Assembly (NCBI GenBank): GCA_017546165.1
Contig: JAFYXL010000025.1
Coordinates: 62,001 to 126,000, forward strand
Direction: 5' to 3'
Origin: Clostridia bacterium
GTDB lineage: Bacteria; Bacillota; Clostridia; Monoglobales; Monoglobaceae
Length of the DNA: 64,000 nt
The translations under genes were made by a program, and so were the position numbers. The notes under the pieces were generated by a model that worked only from the letters and a program-made list of their open reading frames with translations, searched no databases and was not told the origin of the DNA. Below, in pieces: positions 36,807-45,844 of this stretch. Positions within the stretch are counted from its first letter, which is position 1; the number at the start of each line of letters is the position of its first letter.

Positions 36807-37613
36807 TTAAAGCTTCCGTCTCTCATCCTCAAGCATAATGAAAGCACCCATCCTGCCGGTATTTTCACCATGCGTGCGGTATGAATATAATACGTCGCTG
36901 TGACAAATGGTACAAAGCTTAAGTATATCAATATTGGCCGGCTTAACACCTTCAGCCAGCAAAATTTGTCGGTTCGCTTCCCATAAATCTACCTTAAACT
37001 TTCCGTTTTCCTCTTCTGTTACCAGACTGTTATTAAACTGCGCAGCAACCTCTGCTCCTGTTTCAAAGCAGCATTTACCTATCGAGGGTCCTATGGCTAC
37101 CTTTATCTTCTTAGGGTCCGCGCCAAATTCCTTACACATCATTTCCACAGCTTTTCCTACAATTTGAAGGACAGTTCCGCGCCAACCGGAATGTATAGCC
37201 GCAATCACTCCTGCATCACTTTCACACAAGAGTATAGGCACACAATCTGCATAAAAAACCGTAATAGGAATATTTTTGCAGTTGGTAATCAATCCGTCTG
37301 CCTCAAATGTATTATCTAAACGTGCAACTCCACAGCCTTTCTCTTCTTCGGTAACAACTCTTATGTCATCCGAATGAATCTGCTTTGCTGCAGTTATATT
37401 TTCAAATTTAAATCCCAAATCGTCAGATACCTGATTATAATTTTTTACAACAGCATCCGTGCTGTCACCCACGCGAAATCCAAGGTTTAATCCTTCAATT
37501 TTGCCCCGGCTGTATCCACCCAGTCTGGATGTAAAAGCGTGGCTCACCCCTGATACTTTATCCAATATTTCACTTTTAAAATATACTCTGTCGTCAATTT
37601 TTAAAGTACGCAT
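36807..37613 (-). CDS. pgeF: Peptidoglycan editing factor PgeF (laccase-domain, YfiH family)
   Basis: A 268-residue multicopper-oxidase-like YfiH protein. Family motifs are visible: DCVPILL, HSGWRGT and CHSDVLYSYR near the C-terminus, carrying the metal His and Cys. PgeF removes L-Ser-containing muropeptide errors in cell-wall synthesis. ATG 37613 is chosen; an in-frame ATG 42 nt upstream would overlap ymdB, and GAGGT lies close to the chosen ATG. It lies 7 nt after ymdB. Confidence 0.9.
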   Translation of the reverse strand: MRTLKIDDRVYFKSEILDKVSGVSHAFTSRLGGYSRGKIEGLNLGFRVGDSTDAVVKNYNQVSDDLGFKFENITAAKQIHSDDIRVVTEEEKGCGVARLDNTFEADGLITNCKNIPITVFYADCVPILLCESDAGVIAAIHSGWRGTVLQIVGKAVEMMCKEFGADPKKIKVAIGPSIGKCCFETGAEVAAQFNNSLVTEEENGKFKVDLWEANRQILLAEGVKPANIDILKLCTICHSDVLYSYRTHGENTGRMGAFIMLEDERRKL

Positions 37614-37620
37614 TTTACCT

Positions 37621-38406
37621 CTATATCTCTTTTGCCGGGAAGTACAACCTTTCAATGCCTGTTACCTTCCTCAACTTTTCATCATAATCGAACACCGCAC
37701 CTGAAAACCATACCTCTCCTTCCGCTTTTTCAAAACGGAATTTTTTTCGGGTATAGTACATATCCATTATAATTTCCTTTTTCACTCCTAAAATCGAATC
37801 CCTGACACCTGTCATACCAATATCACTTATATAAGCTGTACCATTTGGCAGAATATGATTGTCTGCCGTTTGTACGTGGGTATGAGTCCCAAAAATTATA
37901 TCTGCTTTCCCATCAAAATAGTTGCCAAATGCAAGCTTTTCGCTTGTAGTTTCGCAGTGAAAATCTATTATTATTATATCTGCTTTCCCTTCCATTTCTT
38001 TTAGTGCTTTTTCCGTTGCTCTGAAGGGACAATCCATTGGATCCATATGAACCCTGCCGATCGCATTAATAACACCTACTCTCAAATGTCCCAAGTCATC
38101 AATATAGTAACCCATACCTTCAGTCTCTGCAGGGAAGTTAACAGGCCTTATAACTTGTGGAATATCTGTCAATACATCAACATATTCCTTGTTGGCAAAT
38201 GTGTGATTTCCAAGTGTGACAACATCAACACCCGAGCGAAGCAATGTATTGGCTATATCTACTGTTATTCCATTTGTATTGGCAGTATTCTCACCATTGG
38301 CGATACAATAGTCTGCCATATATTTATTTTTTATTCTGCCTAAATTATTATAAATAAACTCTCGTCCGTCTGATGCAACAATATCACCTACTGCAAGAAT
38401 TCTCAT
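37621..38406 (-). CDS. ymdB: YmdB-family metallophosphoesterase
   Basis: A 261-residue TIGR00282-type phosphoesterase. Metal motifs are visible: VGDIVASDG, ANGENTAN, GNHTF, DFHCE and GTHTHVQT. Bacillus YmdB hydrolyses cyclic nucleotides and affects RNase Y-linked gene expression; the rny-ymdB pairing is kept here. GAGAGG is best spaced for ATG 38406, rather than the ATG 6 nt earlier. Confidence 0.92.
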   Translation of the reverse strand: MRILAVGDIVASDGREFIYNNLGRIKNKYMADYCIANGENTANTNGITVDIANTLLRSGVDVVTLGNHTFANKEYVDVLTDIPQVIRPVNFPAETEGMGYYIDDLGHLRVGVINAIGRVHMDPMDCPFRATEKALKEMEGKADIIIIDFHCETTSEKLAFGNYFDGKADIIFGTHTHVQTADNHILPNGTAYISDIGMTGVRDSILGVKKEIIMDMYYTRKKFRFEKAEGEVWFSGAVFDYDEKLRKVTGIERLYFPAKEI

Positions 38407-38475
38407 TTTCATAATCCTCTCAAATATTATATTCTCTGCCATATAAACAGATTGTATTCAAAATCAAAAAGTCAG

Positions 38476-38505
38476 AAAAAGGCTGCAAAAGCAGCCTTTT
38501 TCACC
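38476..38505 (-). terminator. Terminator of rny
   Basis: Stem AAAAAGGCTGC / GCAGCCTTTTT with a 4-base loop and flanking A/T tracts. It separates rny from ymdB. Confidence 0.85.
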
Positions 38506-38530
38506 GGAGCTGAATTGGCTCCTTTAATTC

Positions 38531-40111
38531 TTATTTTGCATATTCAACAGTTCTCATCTCACGGATAACATTAACCTTAATCTGTCCGGGATACTCCATT
38601 GTGCTTTCAATCTTCTTGACAATATCCTTTGCAAGAAGAATTGTTTCATCATCATTTACTTTGTCAGGCTTAACCATAATTCTTATCTCACGACCAGCCT
38701 GGATGGCAAATGACTTTTCAACTCCGTTGAAAGAATTTGCAATTTCTTCAAGTGCTTCAAGACGTTTAATGTAAGACTCAATATTCTCACGTCTTGCACC
38801 TGTACGAGCAGCTGAAATTGTGTCTGCTGCCTGAACAAGACAAGCTGCACAAGAATTTGGTTCAACATCGCCGTGATGAGCCATAATTGCGTGAACAACT
38901 TTGTCGTTTTCTTTATACTTTTTAGCGGCGTCTGCACCGATTGTAACGTGTGAACCCTCAACCTCGTGGTCAATAGATTTACCAATATCGTGCAGCAAGC
39001 CTGCACGTTTTGCAAGTGCAACATCCTCGCCAAGTTCTGCTGCCATAAGGCCTGCTAAGTGAGAAACCTCAATTGAATGCTTTAAAACGTTCTGGCCATA
39101 ACTTGTACGGTACTTAAGACGTCCCAAAAGTTTGATAAGCTCAGGATGAAGCCCGTGAACACCTGTATCGAATGTAGCCTGCTCACCTTCTTGCTTGATG
39201 ATTGCTTCAACTTCTTTTCTTGATTTTTCAACCGTTTCTTCAATTCTGCCCGGATGGATACGTCCGTCAACAATCAGCTTTTCAAGTGAAAGTCTTGCAA
39301 TTTCACGTCTCACAGGGTCAAAGCTTGAAAGAATAACTGCCTCAGGTGTATCATCAATAATAAGGTCAACACCTGTAAGAGTCTCAATGGAGCGGATATT
39401 ACGACCTTCACGGCCTATAATTCTACCCTTCATTTCATCGTTGGGAAGCTGAACAACTGAAACTGTAGTTTCTGCAACATGGTCAGCCGCACAACGTTGA
39501 ATTGCACCTGTAATAATATTTCTCGCCTTGGTCTCCGCCTCTTCTTTCGCCTGGTCTTCAATGCTCTTCATAAGAACAGCTGCGTCGTGACGAGAATCGA
39601 TTTCAACCTGTTTAAGAATAATATCTTTTGCCTCAGCAGCTGTGAGCTCAGCAACTTTTTCAAGCTGTGACATCTGAAGTTTTTTAACCCTTTCAACTTC
39701 AGCCTTAAGCTCATCTACTTCAGCAATCTTTTCCTGAACCTGTTCTTCCTTTTTCTCAAGAACCTGTGTTTTTTTGTCAATCGCATCCTCTTTTTGCTGG
39801 ATACGTCGTTCCTGACGTTGAAGTTCGTTTCGTCTTTCTTTTATTTCTTTATCGAGCTCATTGCGTTCTTTATGTATTTCTTCTTTTGCTTCCAAAAGCT
39901 TTTCTTTTTTTGTATTTTCTGCATCTTTTACTGCTTTTGATTTTGCACTTTCAATAATTCTTTTTGCTTCTTCTTCAGCACTATTTATCTTCATTTCAGC
40001 AACCTTGCGACGGTATGAATAACCATATCTGAATGCCACAAACATACCAACAACTGCGACAATAATAATGCCTGCAAATAATGCCACTTGTAATCCGTCT
40101 ATATCTAACAC
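38531..40111 (-). CDS. rny: Ribonuclease Y
   Basis: A 526-residue endoribonuclease that starts mRNA decay at the membrane. It has one N-terminal membrane helix (residues about 9-28), a long charged coiled coil to about 200, a KH domain with [15 protein letters not shown], and an HD domain with LLHDIGKS. The start is odd: the SD AGGAGGTG contains the only in-frame GTG, which is too close to serve easily, while the best-spaced codon is ATA at 40102-40100. I give the GTG. Confidence 0.94.
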   Translation of the reverse strand: MLDIDGLQVALFAGIIIVAVVGMFVAFRYGYSYRRKVAEMKINSAEEEAKRIIESAKSKAVKDAENTKKEKLLEAKEEIHKERNELDKEIKERRNELQRQERRIQQKEDAIDKKTQVLEKKEEQVQEKIAEVDELKAEVERVKKLQMSQLEKVAELTAAEAKDIILKQVEIDSRHDAAVLMKSIEDQAKEEAETKARNIITGAIQRCAADHVAETTVSVVQLPNDEMKGRIIGREGRNIRSIETLTGVDLIIDDTPEAVILSSFDPVRREIARLSLEKLIVDGRIHPGRIEETVEKSRKEVEAIIKQEGEQATFDTGVHGLHPELIKLLGRLKYRTSYGQNVLKHSIEVSHLAGLMAAELGEDVALAKRAGLLHDIGKSIDHEVEGSHVTIGADAAKKYKENDKVVHAIMAHHGDVEPNSCAACLVQAADTISAARTGARRENIESYIKRLEALEEIANSFNGVEKSFAIQAGREIRIMVKPDKVNDDETILLAKDIVKKIESTMEYPGQIKVNVIREMRTVEYAK

Positions 40112-40536
40112 CTCCTAATAATCTTATTTGACGATTAAATCATAGATTATAATAAACGCAGTTAACCATTTTGAAAACAAAAGTCTTCAAAATCCACTGG
40201 GTTACAGTCAAAAATTGGTTTATAACGTTTAAAATATCAATATAAATTTTGCAAAGAAATACATATTAAAGAACTTTATATAAATCTGCTTAACGTATAA
40301 TTTGATAAAAAATTATGTCTGCCTAGCAAGTCTATATACAATATTAATTTTAATAAATTTATGTCAATTTGTCAAGCATTTTTTGAACATTTTTGTGCAT
40401 TTTGCAAAAATCAACAAACTACCCAAAACATAATTTTTAAAGAAAAACCGATGCAGTTATTTAAAAAATAACCACACCGGTTCTTACATTACTTTTTGGG
40501 CTTAAATCCTCAAAAATCATAAAAGATTGATTTCGG
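40112..40536. other. 425-bp AT-rich gap upstream of rny
   Basis: There is no coding sequence I can support. On the minus strand there is a hairpin near 40160-40200 (ATTTTGAA paired with TTCAAAAT inside CAGT/ACTG) without a T-run. The rqcP terminator lies at the far end. Several AT-rich promoter-like words occur, but none convincing. A long untranslated leader for rny is likely. Confidence 0.4.
40443..40482 (-). terminator. Terminator of the spoVB-mazG-rqcP operon
   Basis: An imperfect long stem, AACCG...CGGTT outside with TGGTTATTT paired with AATAACTGCA inside, followed by T residues on the minus strand. Confidence 0.65.
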
Positions 40537-40779
40537 TCAAGGTAAAACCTCATATAATGTTGAGGCCTCACTTTTTCCAACTTGCTCCCGCACCTCAGTA
40601 ACTTTTATTTTAAGTGTACGACTACCGAATTGAATTTCCATCTCATCACCAACTTTTACGTCATATGACGCCTTTACCACCTTGCCGTTAACAGAAATCC
40701 TGCCACCATCACAAGCCTCGTTGGCAACCGTGCGCCTTTTTATCAGTCTTGAAACCTTAAGATACTTATCTATTCGCAT
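40537..40779 (-). CDS. rqcP: S4-domain RNA-binding protein RqcP (YabO)
   Basis: An 80-residue S4-fold protein: MRIDKYLKVSRLIKRR at the N-terminus and GRISVNGKVVKAS as the S4 core. It is the ribosome quality-control factor that helps RqcH add alanine tails to stalled chains. The ATG at 40779 is preferred to a GTG 9 nt upstream because GGAG is 8 nt before it. The order spoVB-mazG-rqcP equals yabM-yabN-yabO of Bacillus. Confidence 0.92.
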   Translation of the reverse strand: MRIDKYLKVSRLIKRRTVANEACDGGRISVNGKVVKASYDVKVGDEMEIQFGSRTLKIKVTEVREQVGKSEASTLYEVLP

Positions 40780-40794
40780 AAATTTCACTCCAAT

Positions 40795-41484
40795 TTATTC
40801 TTCGTGTTTCGCAAATTCCTGAATGAAGCCTTTTATATGTTTGTTAAGGGCTGTTTCAGCATCTACTCCTGATACTTTTGCAACCGAAACAAGTTCAAAC
40901 AGCATTTTACCGATATATTTTTCAGCCACTTCTTTGTCTTCATTACTGGTTAATATACTTATCATATTTGAGATACTTTCCGCAGCCACAATGGGCTCAT
41001 TGAAAACATATCCGCTTTTTTCAGCTTTGCCCTGGATTTTTTCAGCCCGCATAAGTGCAGGCAAACCCTTTGATACGCCATCCATATCCTGACTAACAGA
41101 CTTCTGGCCCCTCTCCTGCATCTTTATTTTGCTCCAGTTTTCAAGCACCTCATCACTATTCTTTACATCTACATCAGAAAATACGTGTGGGTGCCTTTTT
41201 ATAAGCTTTGAACAAACAGCGGTGGTAACATCATCAATATCATATTCACCACATTCTTTGCCGATTTGCGCGTGAAAAACTACTTGCAAAAGCAAATCGC
41301 CACTTTCGTCAGCCATTTTGTCGGTTTCGCCATTTTCCAACGCTTCAATTAATTCATATCCCTCTTCGATAATATTATGTTTTATGCTATCGTGAGTCTG
41401 TTCCATATCCCAGGGACATCCACCCTCGCCACGCAATTTTTCAACTATTTCAAGTAAATCCTCAAAAGTATATTTCTTATCCAT
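40795..41484 (-). CDS. mazG: MazG-family nucleoside triphosphate pyrophosphohydrolase
   Basis: A 229-residue all-helical hydrolase. The first MazG domain has GGCPWDMEQTH and the EExYE-type metal site (EEGYELIEAL), with a second acidic motif (DESGDLLLQVVFH). It should remove non-canonical or excess NTPs. The N-terminal methylase domain of Bacillus YabN is absent. ATG 41484 has GGAGGAG 8 nt upstream. Confidence 0.92.
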   Translation of the reverse strand: MDKKYTFEDLLEIVEKLRGEGGCPWDMEQTHDSIKHNIIEEGYELIEALENGETDKMADESGDLLLQVVFHAQIGKECGEYDIDDVTTAVCSKLIKRHPHVFSDVDVKNSDEVLENWSKIKMQERGQKSVSQDMDGVSKGLPALMRAEKIQGKAEKSGYVFNEPIVAAESISNMISILTSNEDKEVAEKYIGKMLFELVSVAKVSGVDAETALNKHIKGFIQEFAKHEE

Positions 41485-41510
41485 ACTGTTTCTCCTCCTC
41501 GGTACCAAAC

Positions 41511-43241
41511 TTAAAGAAGTCTATATTTTGTCATAATCGCAGCAACTTTTTCACCTTTAGGCAAATTAAGTACATCTTCTTTTTTTACTCCCTTGACAAT
41601 TATAAGTCCTGCAAGGTATGCAATCACACCTACACCTATTGCTCCAAGCGTAACAACTCTCGACTCAGGCATAACTTTACCAAGCGCATTATATACAATC
41701 AGTACAACCGCACCCATAATAACAGACGCCATAAGTGGCTTAAACACCATATAATTGAAGCTCAGCTTTATCTTTAACATACTTATGATATATATTATAT
41801 TCAGCGTTGCAATAATTCCATAACAAACAGTGGTTGCAATTGGCGCCGCATCAATTCCCCATACAGGGATTAGAATATAATTCATAAAAACCTTTACCAC
41901 TCCGCCAATCAGCATATTTACAACAGGTATATAAACTTTTCCATAAGCCTGAAGTACTGCATTGCTTACCGACACAAGCGCTACAAACGCAACTGCTCCT
42001 GCCAGCTTCTGAAGCAGATAGCTTGCGTTGGCATCGCTGTATAATACCTTTAATATAGGCTCGGACAATACAAAAAAACCCATAGCACAAGGCAGCGCAA
42101 AAAGCATTGTAATCCTTAATACGCTGGCGGTTATTGAATGTGCTTCTGTTGACTTTTTCTCGGCAAGTGCCGTTGATATAGCCGGTACAATACTCATACT
42201 GAGGGCCACCACAATAGTGAGCGGCAAGTTAAACATCGTCTGTGCCTGACCTGTGTACATTCCATATAAAGAATTTGCTTTTTTCTGCAAAAGAACAAAC
42301 CCTTCCCAGCCTTCCTCCATAGCAGAAGCAGCAAATTCAGTACCTGCCGCAAAAATGTGTGAATAGTTATCAAATACGTCCGGGTTTATTACAAGCCTGT
42401 TCATAATAGTAGCAAGATCCACAAGACTTGTAAGACTTGAAACCGATGCGCCGATTGTTATCGGAATTGCAATAAGAACAAGATTTTTCATAATGTTCCG
42501 CCTGCTTCGTATAGGCTTGCCCGGAATTGGCTTGGACTTCTTCTCTTTGCAACCATATATAACCATCATAAGTATAAGTGCAAGGAATGTGCCGGCCGTT
42601 ACGCCAAAAATTGCACCTGTAGCAGAGTATATAGTCTTTGTATGTGTTGAAGCAATTTCTTTTGATAAAAAGTCAAAATCTGTACTTAATGCCGTATTTA
42701 CAGTCATACTTACAAAAACAAATGCAGCAACTAGACCCAAAAGCAATTTTGTTGATGACTCAATCACCTCGGAGGCAGCCGTGGGATACATATTCTGTTT
42801 GCCTTGAAAATACCCTCTGTATGCTGACACGAGTGATACAAAAAACACCGCCGGAGCAATAACCCTGATACCCATTTCCGAATCCGGATTTCCCAAAAGT
42901 GCAGCAAGCTCACCTGCAAAAGCATAAAGAACAACACTTCCAACAAGGCCTATAAGTCCAAGCAGTATTATTGCTGTTTCAAAAACGCGCCTTGCATCAT
43001 AGCGGTCATCTTTTGCAATGCTTTCGGCAACCATTTTTGATACAGCAATAGGGAAACCCGCCGTTGCAATTATAAACATAAATGTATAAATCTGATACGC
43101 AACATTAAAAATTCCATTTCCCTCTTTGCCTATAAGTTCATAAAGGGGAACTTTAAAGAATGCACCAATTATCTTCACCAAAAAATTAGCTAAAGCAAGT
43201 ATCAATGCACCTTTGATAAATTTACTTCCCTTGTCCTTCAA
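41511..43241 (-). CDS. spoVB: SpoVB-like polysaccharide biosynthesis flippase (MOP superfamily)
   Basis: A 576-residue membrane protein with about 14 hydrophobic segments and the N-terminal pattern KGALILALANFLVKIIGAFF of the PST/SpoVB/YabM group of lipid-linked sugar exporters. In sporulating relatives it is linked to spore cortex or wall precursor flipping. The start is uncertain: a TTG at 43241 follows a GGGGGG SD. Head of the three-gene operon. Confidence 0.88.
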   Translation of the reverse strand: MKDKGSKFIKGALILALANFLVKIIGAFFKVPLYELIGKEGNGIFNVAYQIYTFMFIIATAGFPIAVSKMVAESIAKDDRYDARRVFETAIILLGLIGLVGSVVLYAFAGELAALLGNPDSEMGIRVIAPAVFFVSLVSAYRGYFQGKQNMYPTAASEVIESSTKLLLGLVAAFVFVSMTVNTALSTDFDFLSKEIASTHTKTIYSATGAIFGVTAGTFLALILMMVIYGCKEKKSKPIPGKPIRSRRNIMKNLVLIAIPITIGASVSSLTSLVDLATIMNRLVINPDVFDNYSHIFAAGTEFAASAMEEGWEGFVLLQKKANSLYGMYTGQAQTMFNLPLTIVVALSMSIVPAISTALAEKKSTEAHSITASVLRITMLFALPCAMGFFVLSEPILKVLYSDANASYLLQKLAGAVAFVALVSVSNAVLQAYGKVYIPVVNMLIGGVVKVFMNYILIPVWGIDAAPIATTVCYGIIATLNIIYIISMLKIKLSFNYMVFKPLMASVIMGAVVLIVYNALGKVMPESRVVTLGAIGVGVIAYLAGLIIVKGVKKEDVLNLPKGEKVAAIMTKYRLL

Positions 43242-43559
43242 AAAAAATCCCCCTATCTGCAAATTTTCATCCTATCTATATTTATACCACAAACTGTGGA
43301 TTTATTCTGCTATTCTGCTTTAAAATAGTCATTCAAACAATACTTAGAATACTACAAAACTTGGAAATCGTCAAGTTGCAAAGTTATCTATCTCATCAAC
43401 CACTATCTTTTATCACCATTTTGAATATCAATAGAACACATTTTTGTGTTTACATAATATTTTATTTTTTTCACATAATTCTTTATTTTTCCTGCTATTA
43501 CAACAAATTATGTCAATATATCATATGTCGAAAATTGTCGATACTATAAATAACAAATT

Positions 43560-43589
43560 TTCAAAAAGTACTATAAAATGATTTATACT
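43560..43589 (+). promoter_or_regulatory. Possible promoter of the DUF6514-like gene
   Basis: TTCAAA, 18 bp, TATACT about 30 bp before the start codon. Otherwise 43242-43559 holds AT-rich sequence with no gene I can support. Confidence 0.45.
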
Positions 43590-43617
43590 ACTTAATTAAC
43601 TTAGGAGGTACATTTTT

Positions 43618-43875
43618 ATGCACAAAGACAATAACTTCCAGGCAATCACGTCTGCTAACGGTATAAATTATTATATCGTCAAAAGCGATGATTCCAATAC
43701 CAATCGTCCGTACGGAATCAAAGCCACATTATGTGACGATGATACAGATTGTTCCACGGTAGAAAACCTGTTTTTCACAGAGGCCGAAGCCGAAAAATAC
43801 TGCAAATGGCTTGCTGAAAACGAAGTCTATCCTATATCTCTTTATGAAGTTCTGGCAAATATCTATATCCTCTAA
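43618..43875 (+). CDS. Small uncharacterised protein, DUF6514-like
   Basis: An 85-residue soluble protein. Its layout (YGIKA near residue 33, then FFTEAEAEKYCKWLAENEVYPISLYEVL) recalls the clostridial DUF6514 family, but I rely on memory of that pattern and rate it as tentative. AGGAGG lies 8 nt before the ATG and a terminator follows, so it is a real monocistronic gene. Function unknown. Confidence 0.8.
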   Translation: MHKDNNFQAITSANGINYYIVKSDDSNTNRPYGIKATLCDDDTDCSTVENLFFTEAEAEKYCKWLAENEVYPISLYEVLANIYIL

Positions 43876-43902
43876 ATTCATCTTCATATTATTGATCTAA
43901 AT

Positions 43903-43950
43903 GCACTTGTCCCACCCACACTTTAAGGGTTTGACAAGTGTATTTTATTT
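43903..43950 (+). terminator. Terminator of the DUF6514-like gene
   Basis: Stem GCACTTGTC / GACAAGTGT with a 21-base loop, then a T-rich tract. Its 3' arm contains the -35 box of the next gene. Confidence 0.7.
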
Positions 43951-43959
43951 TGCTATAAT
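43931..43959 (+). promoter_or_regulatory. Consensus promoter of the DtxR/MntR-like gene
   Basis: Perfect TTGACA, 17 bp, TATAAT. The -35 lies in the descending arm of the preceding terminator. Confidence 0.85.
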
Positions 43960-44011
43960 AAACATATATTTATAAAGATATTATTTATAATAATAGATTT
44001 GAGGTAATATA

Positions 44012-44422
44012 ATGAAGACAAATGAATCTGTTGAAAACTATCTGGAAACCATACTTACCCTTTATCACAAAAACGGTCACGTCCGCAGTATAGACATCGC
44101 ACACGAACTTTCATTCTCCAAGCCCAGTGTATCTGTTGCTATGAAAAATTTGCGTGAAAAAAACTACATAAATATAGACGAAGGCGGAAACATCACACTT
44201 ACAAAGGAAGGACTCCAAATCGCCGAAGGGATATATGAACGGCATCAGATTATTGCAACAGCACTTATGGCTCTGGGTGTTGATGAAAAAACTGCTTTTG
44301 AAGACAGTTGCAAAATTGAACACGTTATAAGTGAAAATAGCTTTGAAAAAATAAAGGAACATTTAAAAAAATATAACTCTCCCCGCTCGCGTTCAGGCGA
44401 TATTGATGTTGTTCTTCTATAA
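44012..44422 (+). CDS. DtxR/MntR-family metal-dependent regulator
   Basis: A 136-residue repressor: an N-terminal winged helix (VENYLETILTLY, recognition helix near SKPSVSVAMKNL) and a dimerisation domain with metal-site candidates ERHQII and CKIEHVIS. The first MntR ligand Asp is replaced by Asn in ENYLE, which is common in clostridial members. There is no SH3-like third domain, so it is MntR-like in size. No metal transporter is adjacent. TTGAGGT lies 8 nt before the ATG. Confidence 0.87.
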   Translation: MKTNESVENYLETILTLYHKNGHVRSIDIAHELSFSKPSVSVAMKNLREKNYINIDEGGNITLTKEGLQIAEGIYERHQIIATALMALGVDEKTAFEDSCKIEHVISENSFEKIKEHLKKYNSPRSRSGDIDVVLL

Positions 44423-44452
44423 CAAATTACCTTTTTAAAAACCAGTAAATCA

Positions 44453-44487
44453 AAAAGACATTTTTCGTATTCGAAAAATGTCTTTTC
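44453..44487 (+). terminator. Terminator of the DtxR/MntR-like gene
   Basis: Stem AAAGACATTTTTCG / CGAAAAATGTCTTT with a 3-base loop and T-run. Confidence 0.85.
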
Positions 44488-44510
44488 ATATATCGCAAGG
44501 CAAACTTCAT

Positions 44511-44543
44511 CAAAAAAAGCACTTCCGAATAAGTGCTTTTTTC
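44511..44543. terminator. Second hairpin, terminator-like
   Basis: Stem AAAAAGCACTT / AAGTGCTTTTT with A and T runs on either side, so it can act in both directions. It stands between the regulator terminator and the palindromic repeat element. Confidence 0.7.
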
Positions 44544-44578
44544 TGGGAAAGCCGAACCATAGAGATATTTATTTTCTG

Positions 44579-44751
44579 TCGATATGCAAACTTCGTTCGC
44601 TCGATATTTTTGTTTTCACAAAATCGATATGTTTTCTCTTCGCTCAAACTCGATATGCTATAAATCTCGTTGCGTTAGCGACATATCGAGTGCGCAGCAC
44701 ATATCGAATCATTTATGACATATCGAAAATCGCGCAAGAGATTTATATCGA
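44579..44751. repeat. Palindromic element: four TCGATATG units then four inverted CATATCGA units
   Basis: Copies in forward orientation begin at 44579, 44601 (TCGATATT), 44624 and 44650; inverted copies begin at 44682, 44700, 44719 and 44744 (TATATCGA). Most spacers of 10-19 bp between neighbours are themselves small inverted repeats, such as GTGC-GCA-GCAC, TCAT-TT-ATGA and AAATC...GATTT. The whole could fold as one long cruciform or a string of hairpins. It has no credible coding frame. It lies between two sets of terminators next to tRNA-Leu. I take it to be a non-coding interspersed repeat, perhaps a MITE-like or REP-like element. Confidence 0.75.
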
Positions 44752-44753
44752 TG

Positions 44754-44788
44754 AAAAAGCGACTTGTCGAAACAAGTCGCTTTTTCTG
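44754..44788 (-). terminator. Terminator of tRNA-Leu
   Basis: Stem AAAAAGCGACTTG / CAAGTCGCTTTTT with a 6-base loop, directly after the tRNA 3' end on the minus strand. Confidence 0.88.
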
Positions 44789-44873
44789 GTGCCGGTGATC
44801 GGGGTCGAACCGATACGGTATCACTACCACAGGATTTTGAGTCCAGCGCGTCTGCCAATTCCACCACACCGGC
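44787..44873 (-). tRNA. tRNA-Leu(CAA)
   Basis: Class II tRNA with a long variable arm. Acceptor GCCGGTG pairs with CACCGGC, anticodon loop CTCAAAA gives CAA, and CCA is encoded. The anticodon stem CTGGA/TCCTG has one T-T mismatch. Confidence 0.93.
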
Positions 44874-44891
44874 ATATATCTACCGCAGATT

Positions 44892-44920
44892 ATTGTAACA
44901 TATAAAATGAATTATTGCAA
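44892..44920 (-). promoter_or_regulatory. Promoter of tRNA-Leu
   Basis: On the minus strand TTGCAA (44920-44915), 17 bp, TACAAT (44897-44892), about 20 bp before the tRNA. Confidence 0.75.
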
Positions 44921-44956
44921 GAGTTTTTTTAAAAAAATTGAATTAATTAATCAAAT

Positions 44957-44993
44957 TTAAAAGGGACAAACATTTGCTGTCCGTCCCCTTTGA
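44957..44993 (-). terminator. Terminator of the nucleotidyltransferase gene
   Basis: Stem AAGGGGAC paired with GTCCCTTT across a 15-base loop, followed by T residues on the minus strand and abutting the gene end at 44996. Confidence 0.65.
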
Positions 44994-44995
44994 TT

Positions 44996-45844
44996 TTACA
45001 AATTAATATAGCATCCTTTTGCTATCTTTTCTTTCATTGCATCCACTACCAAGGCTTTATCTTCCTTATATGTAACACCGTACCACTTTTCATTGGTTTT
45101 CAGAACCTTTACCCTAGCATTTTCTGTTTTTATCATGTTGTCAATAACAAACGGAATAAAAAACTCATCCTTAAGCGGATTTTGCATTTTTTTAAGAAAA
45201 TCTATGAAATCCTTTTCAAGATAATCAAACATATCAGGCTGAAGTCCCCACATATTCATTGATACAGTAGTATCAAGAGGTATTCCTGAGTTTTTGTCAA
45301 TAGAAGTGTGCTCACAAATTCCGTTTAATACTCCGTCCTTCTCCTCGCAGACCCCTCTGGCAACAGTGCCGTTTTCGGTCAATGTATTGCCAAGTTTAAA
45401 GCCTACCATACACATACCATCATCGTTTTCAAGATAATCATTTATTATTTTAAAAGATTCCTGTCCATAATAATCATCAGCGTTGATAATCGCAAACGGC
45501 GTCTTAACAACATTTCTGGTACAATAAATCGCATGGCCTGTACCCCATGGTTTTGCTCGGTCTGTCGGCGCCTTGAAATTTTCAGGAAGTTCATCCATAT
45601 CCTGAAAAACAAACTCACAATCAACCATTTTTTCGATGCGCTGTTTTGTGATTTTTCTAAAATCCTCTTCAATATCACGGCGTATAATAAAAACAACTTT
45701 ATTAAAGCCGGCCTTCACGGCATCGTAAACAGAAAAGTCCAAAATAACCTCACCGTTAGGACCAATAGGCTCAATCTGTTTAAGCCCCCCAAAACGGCTG
45801 CCCATACCGGCTGCCATAACTACCAACGTAGTATCTTTGCTCAC
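44996..45844 (-). CDS. Sugar-phosphate nucleotidyltransferase
   Basis: A 282-residue GT-A-fold enzyme of the NDP-sugar pyrophosphorylase superfamily. The nucleotide loop VVMAAGMGSRFGGLKQ lies at the N-terminus, and INADDYYG is the metal-binding acidic motif. It should join an NTP and a sugar phosphate, but which pair cannot be told. It stands alone. The GTG start has GGAGGG 6 nt upstream. Confidence 0.85.
   Translation of the reverse strand: MSKDTTLVVMAAGMGSRFGGLKQIEPIGPNGEVILDFSVYDAVKAGFNKVVFIIRRDIEEDFRKITKQRIEKMVDCEFVFQDMDELPENFKAPTDRAKPWGTGHAIYCTRNVVKTPFAIINADDYYGQESFKIINDYLENDDGMCMVGFKLGNTLTENGTVARGVCEEKDGVLNGICEHTSIDKNSGIPLDTTVSMNMWGLQPDMFDYLEKDFIDFLKKMQNPLKDEFFIPFVIDNMIKTENARVKVLKTNEKWYGVTYKEDKALVVDAMKEKIAKGCYINL

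Noticed and set aside
44478-44663. 61-codon plus-strand ORF in the palindromic region
   Set aside because: It runs through a terminator hairpin and the octamer repeats, has no SD and has a composition dictated by the repeats.
44579-44751. CRISPR array
   Set aside because: Repeat units are 8 bp, spacers are 10-24 bp and palindromic, and half of the units are inverted. No cas genes are present.
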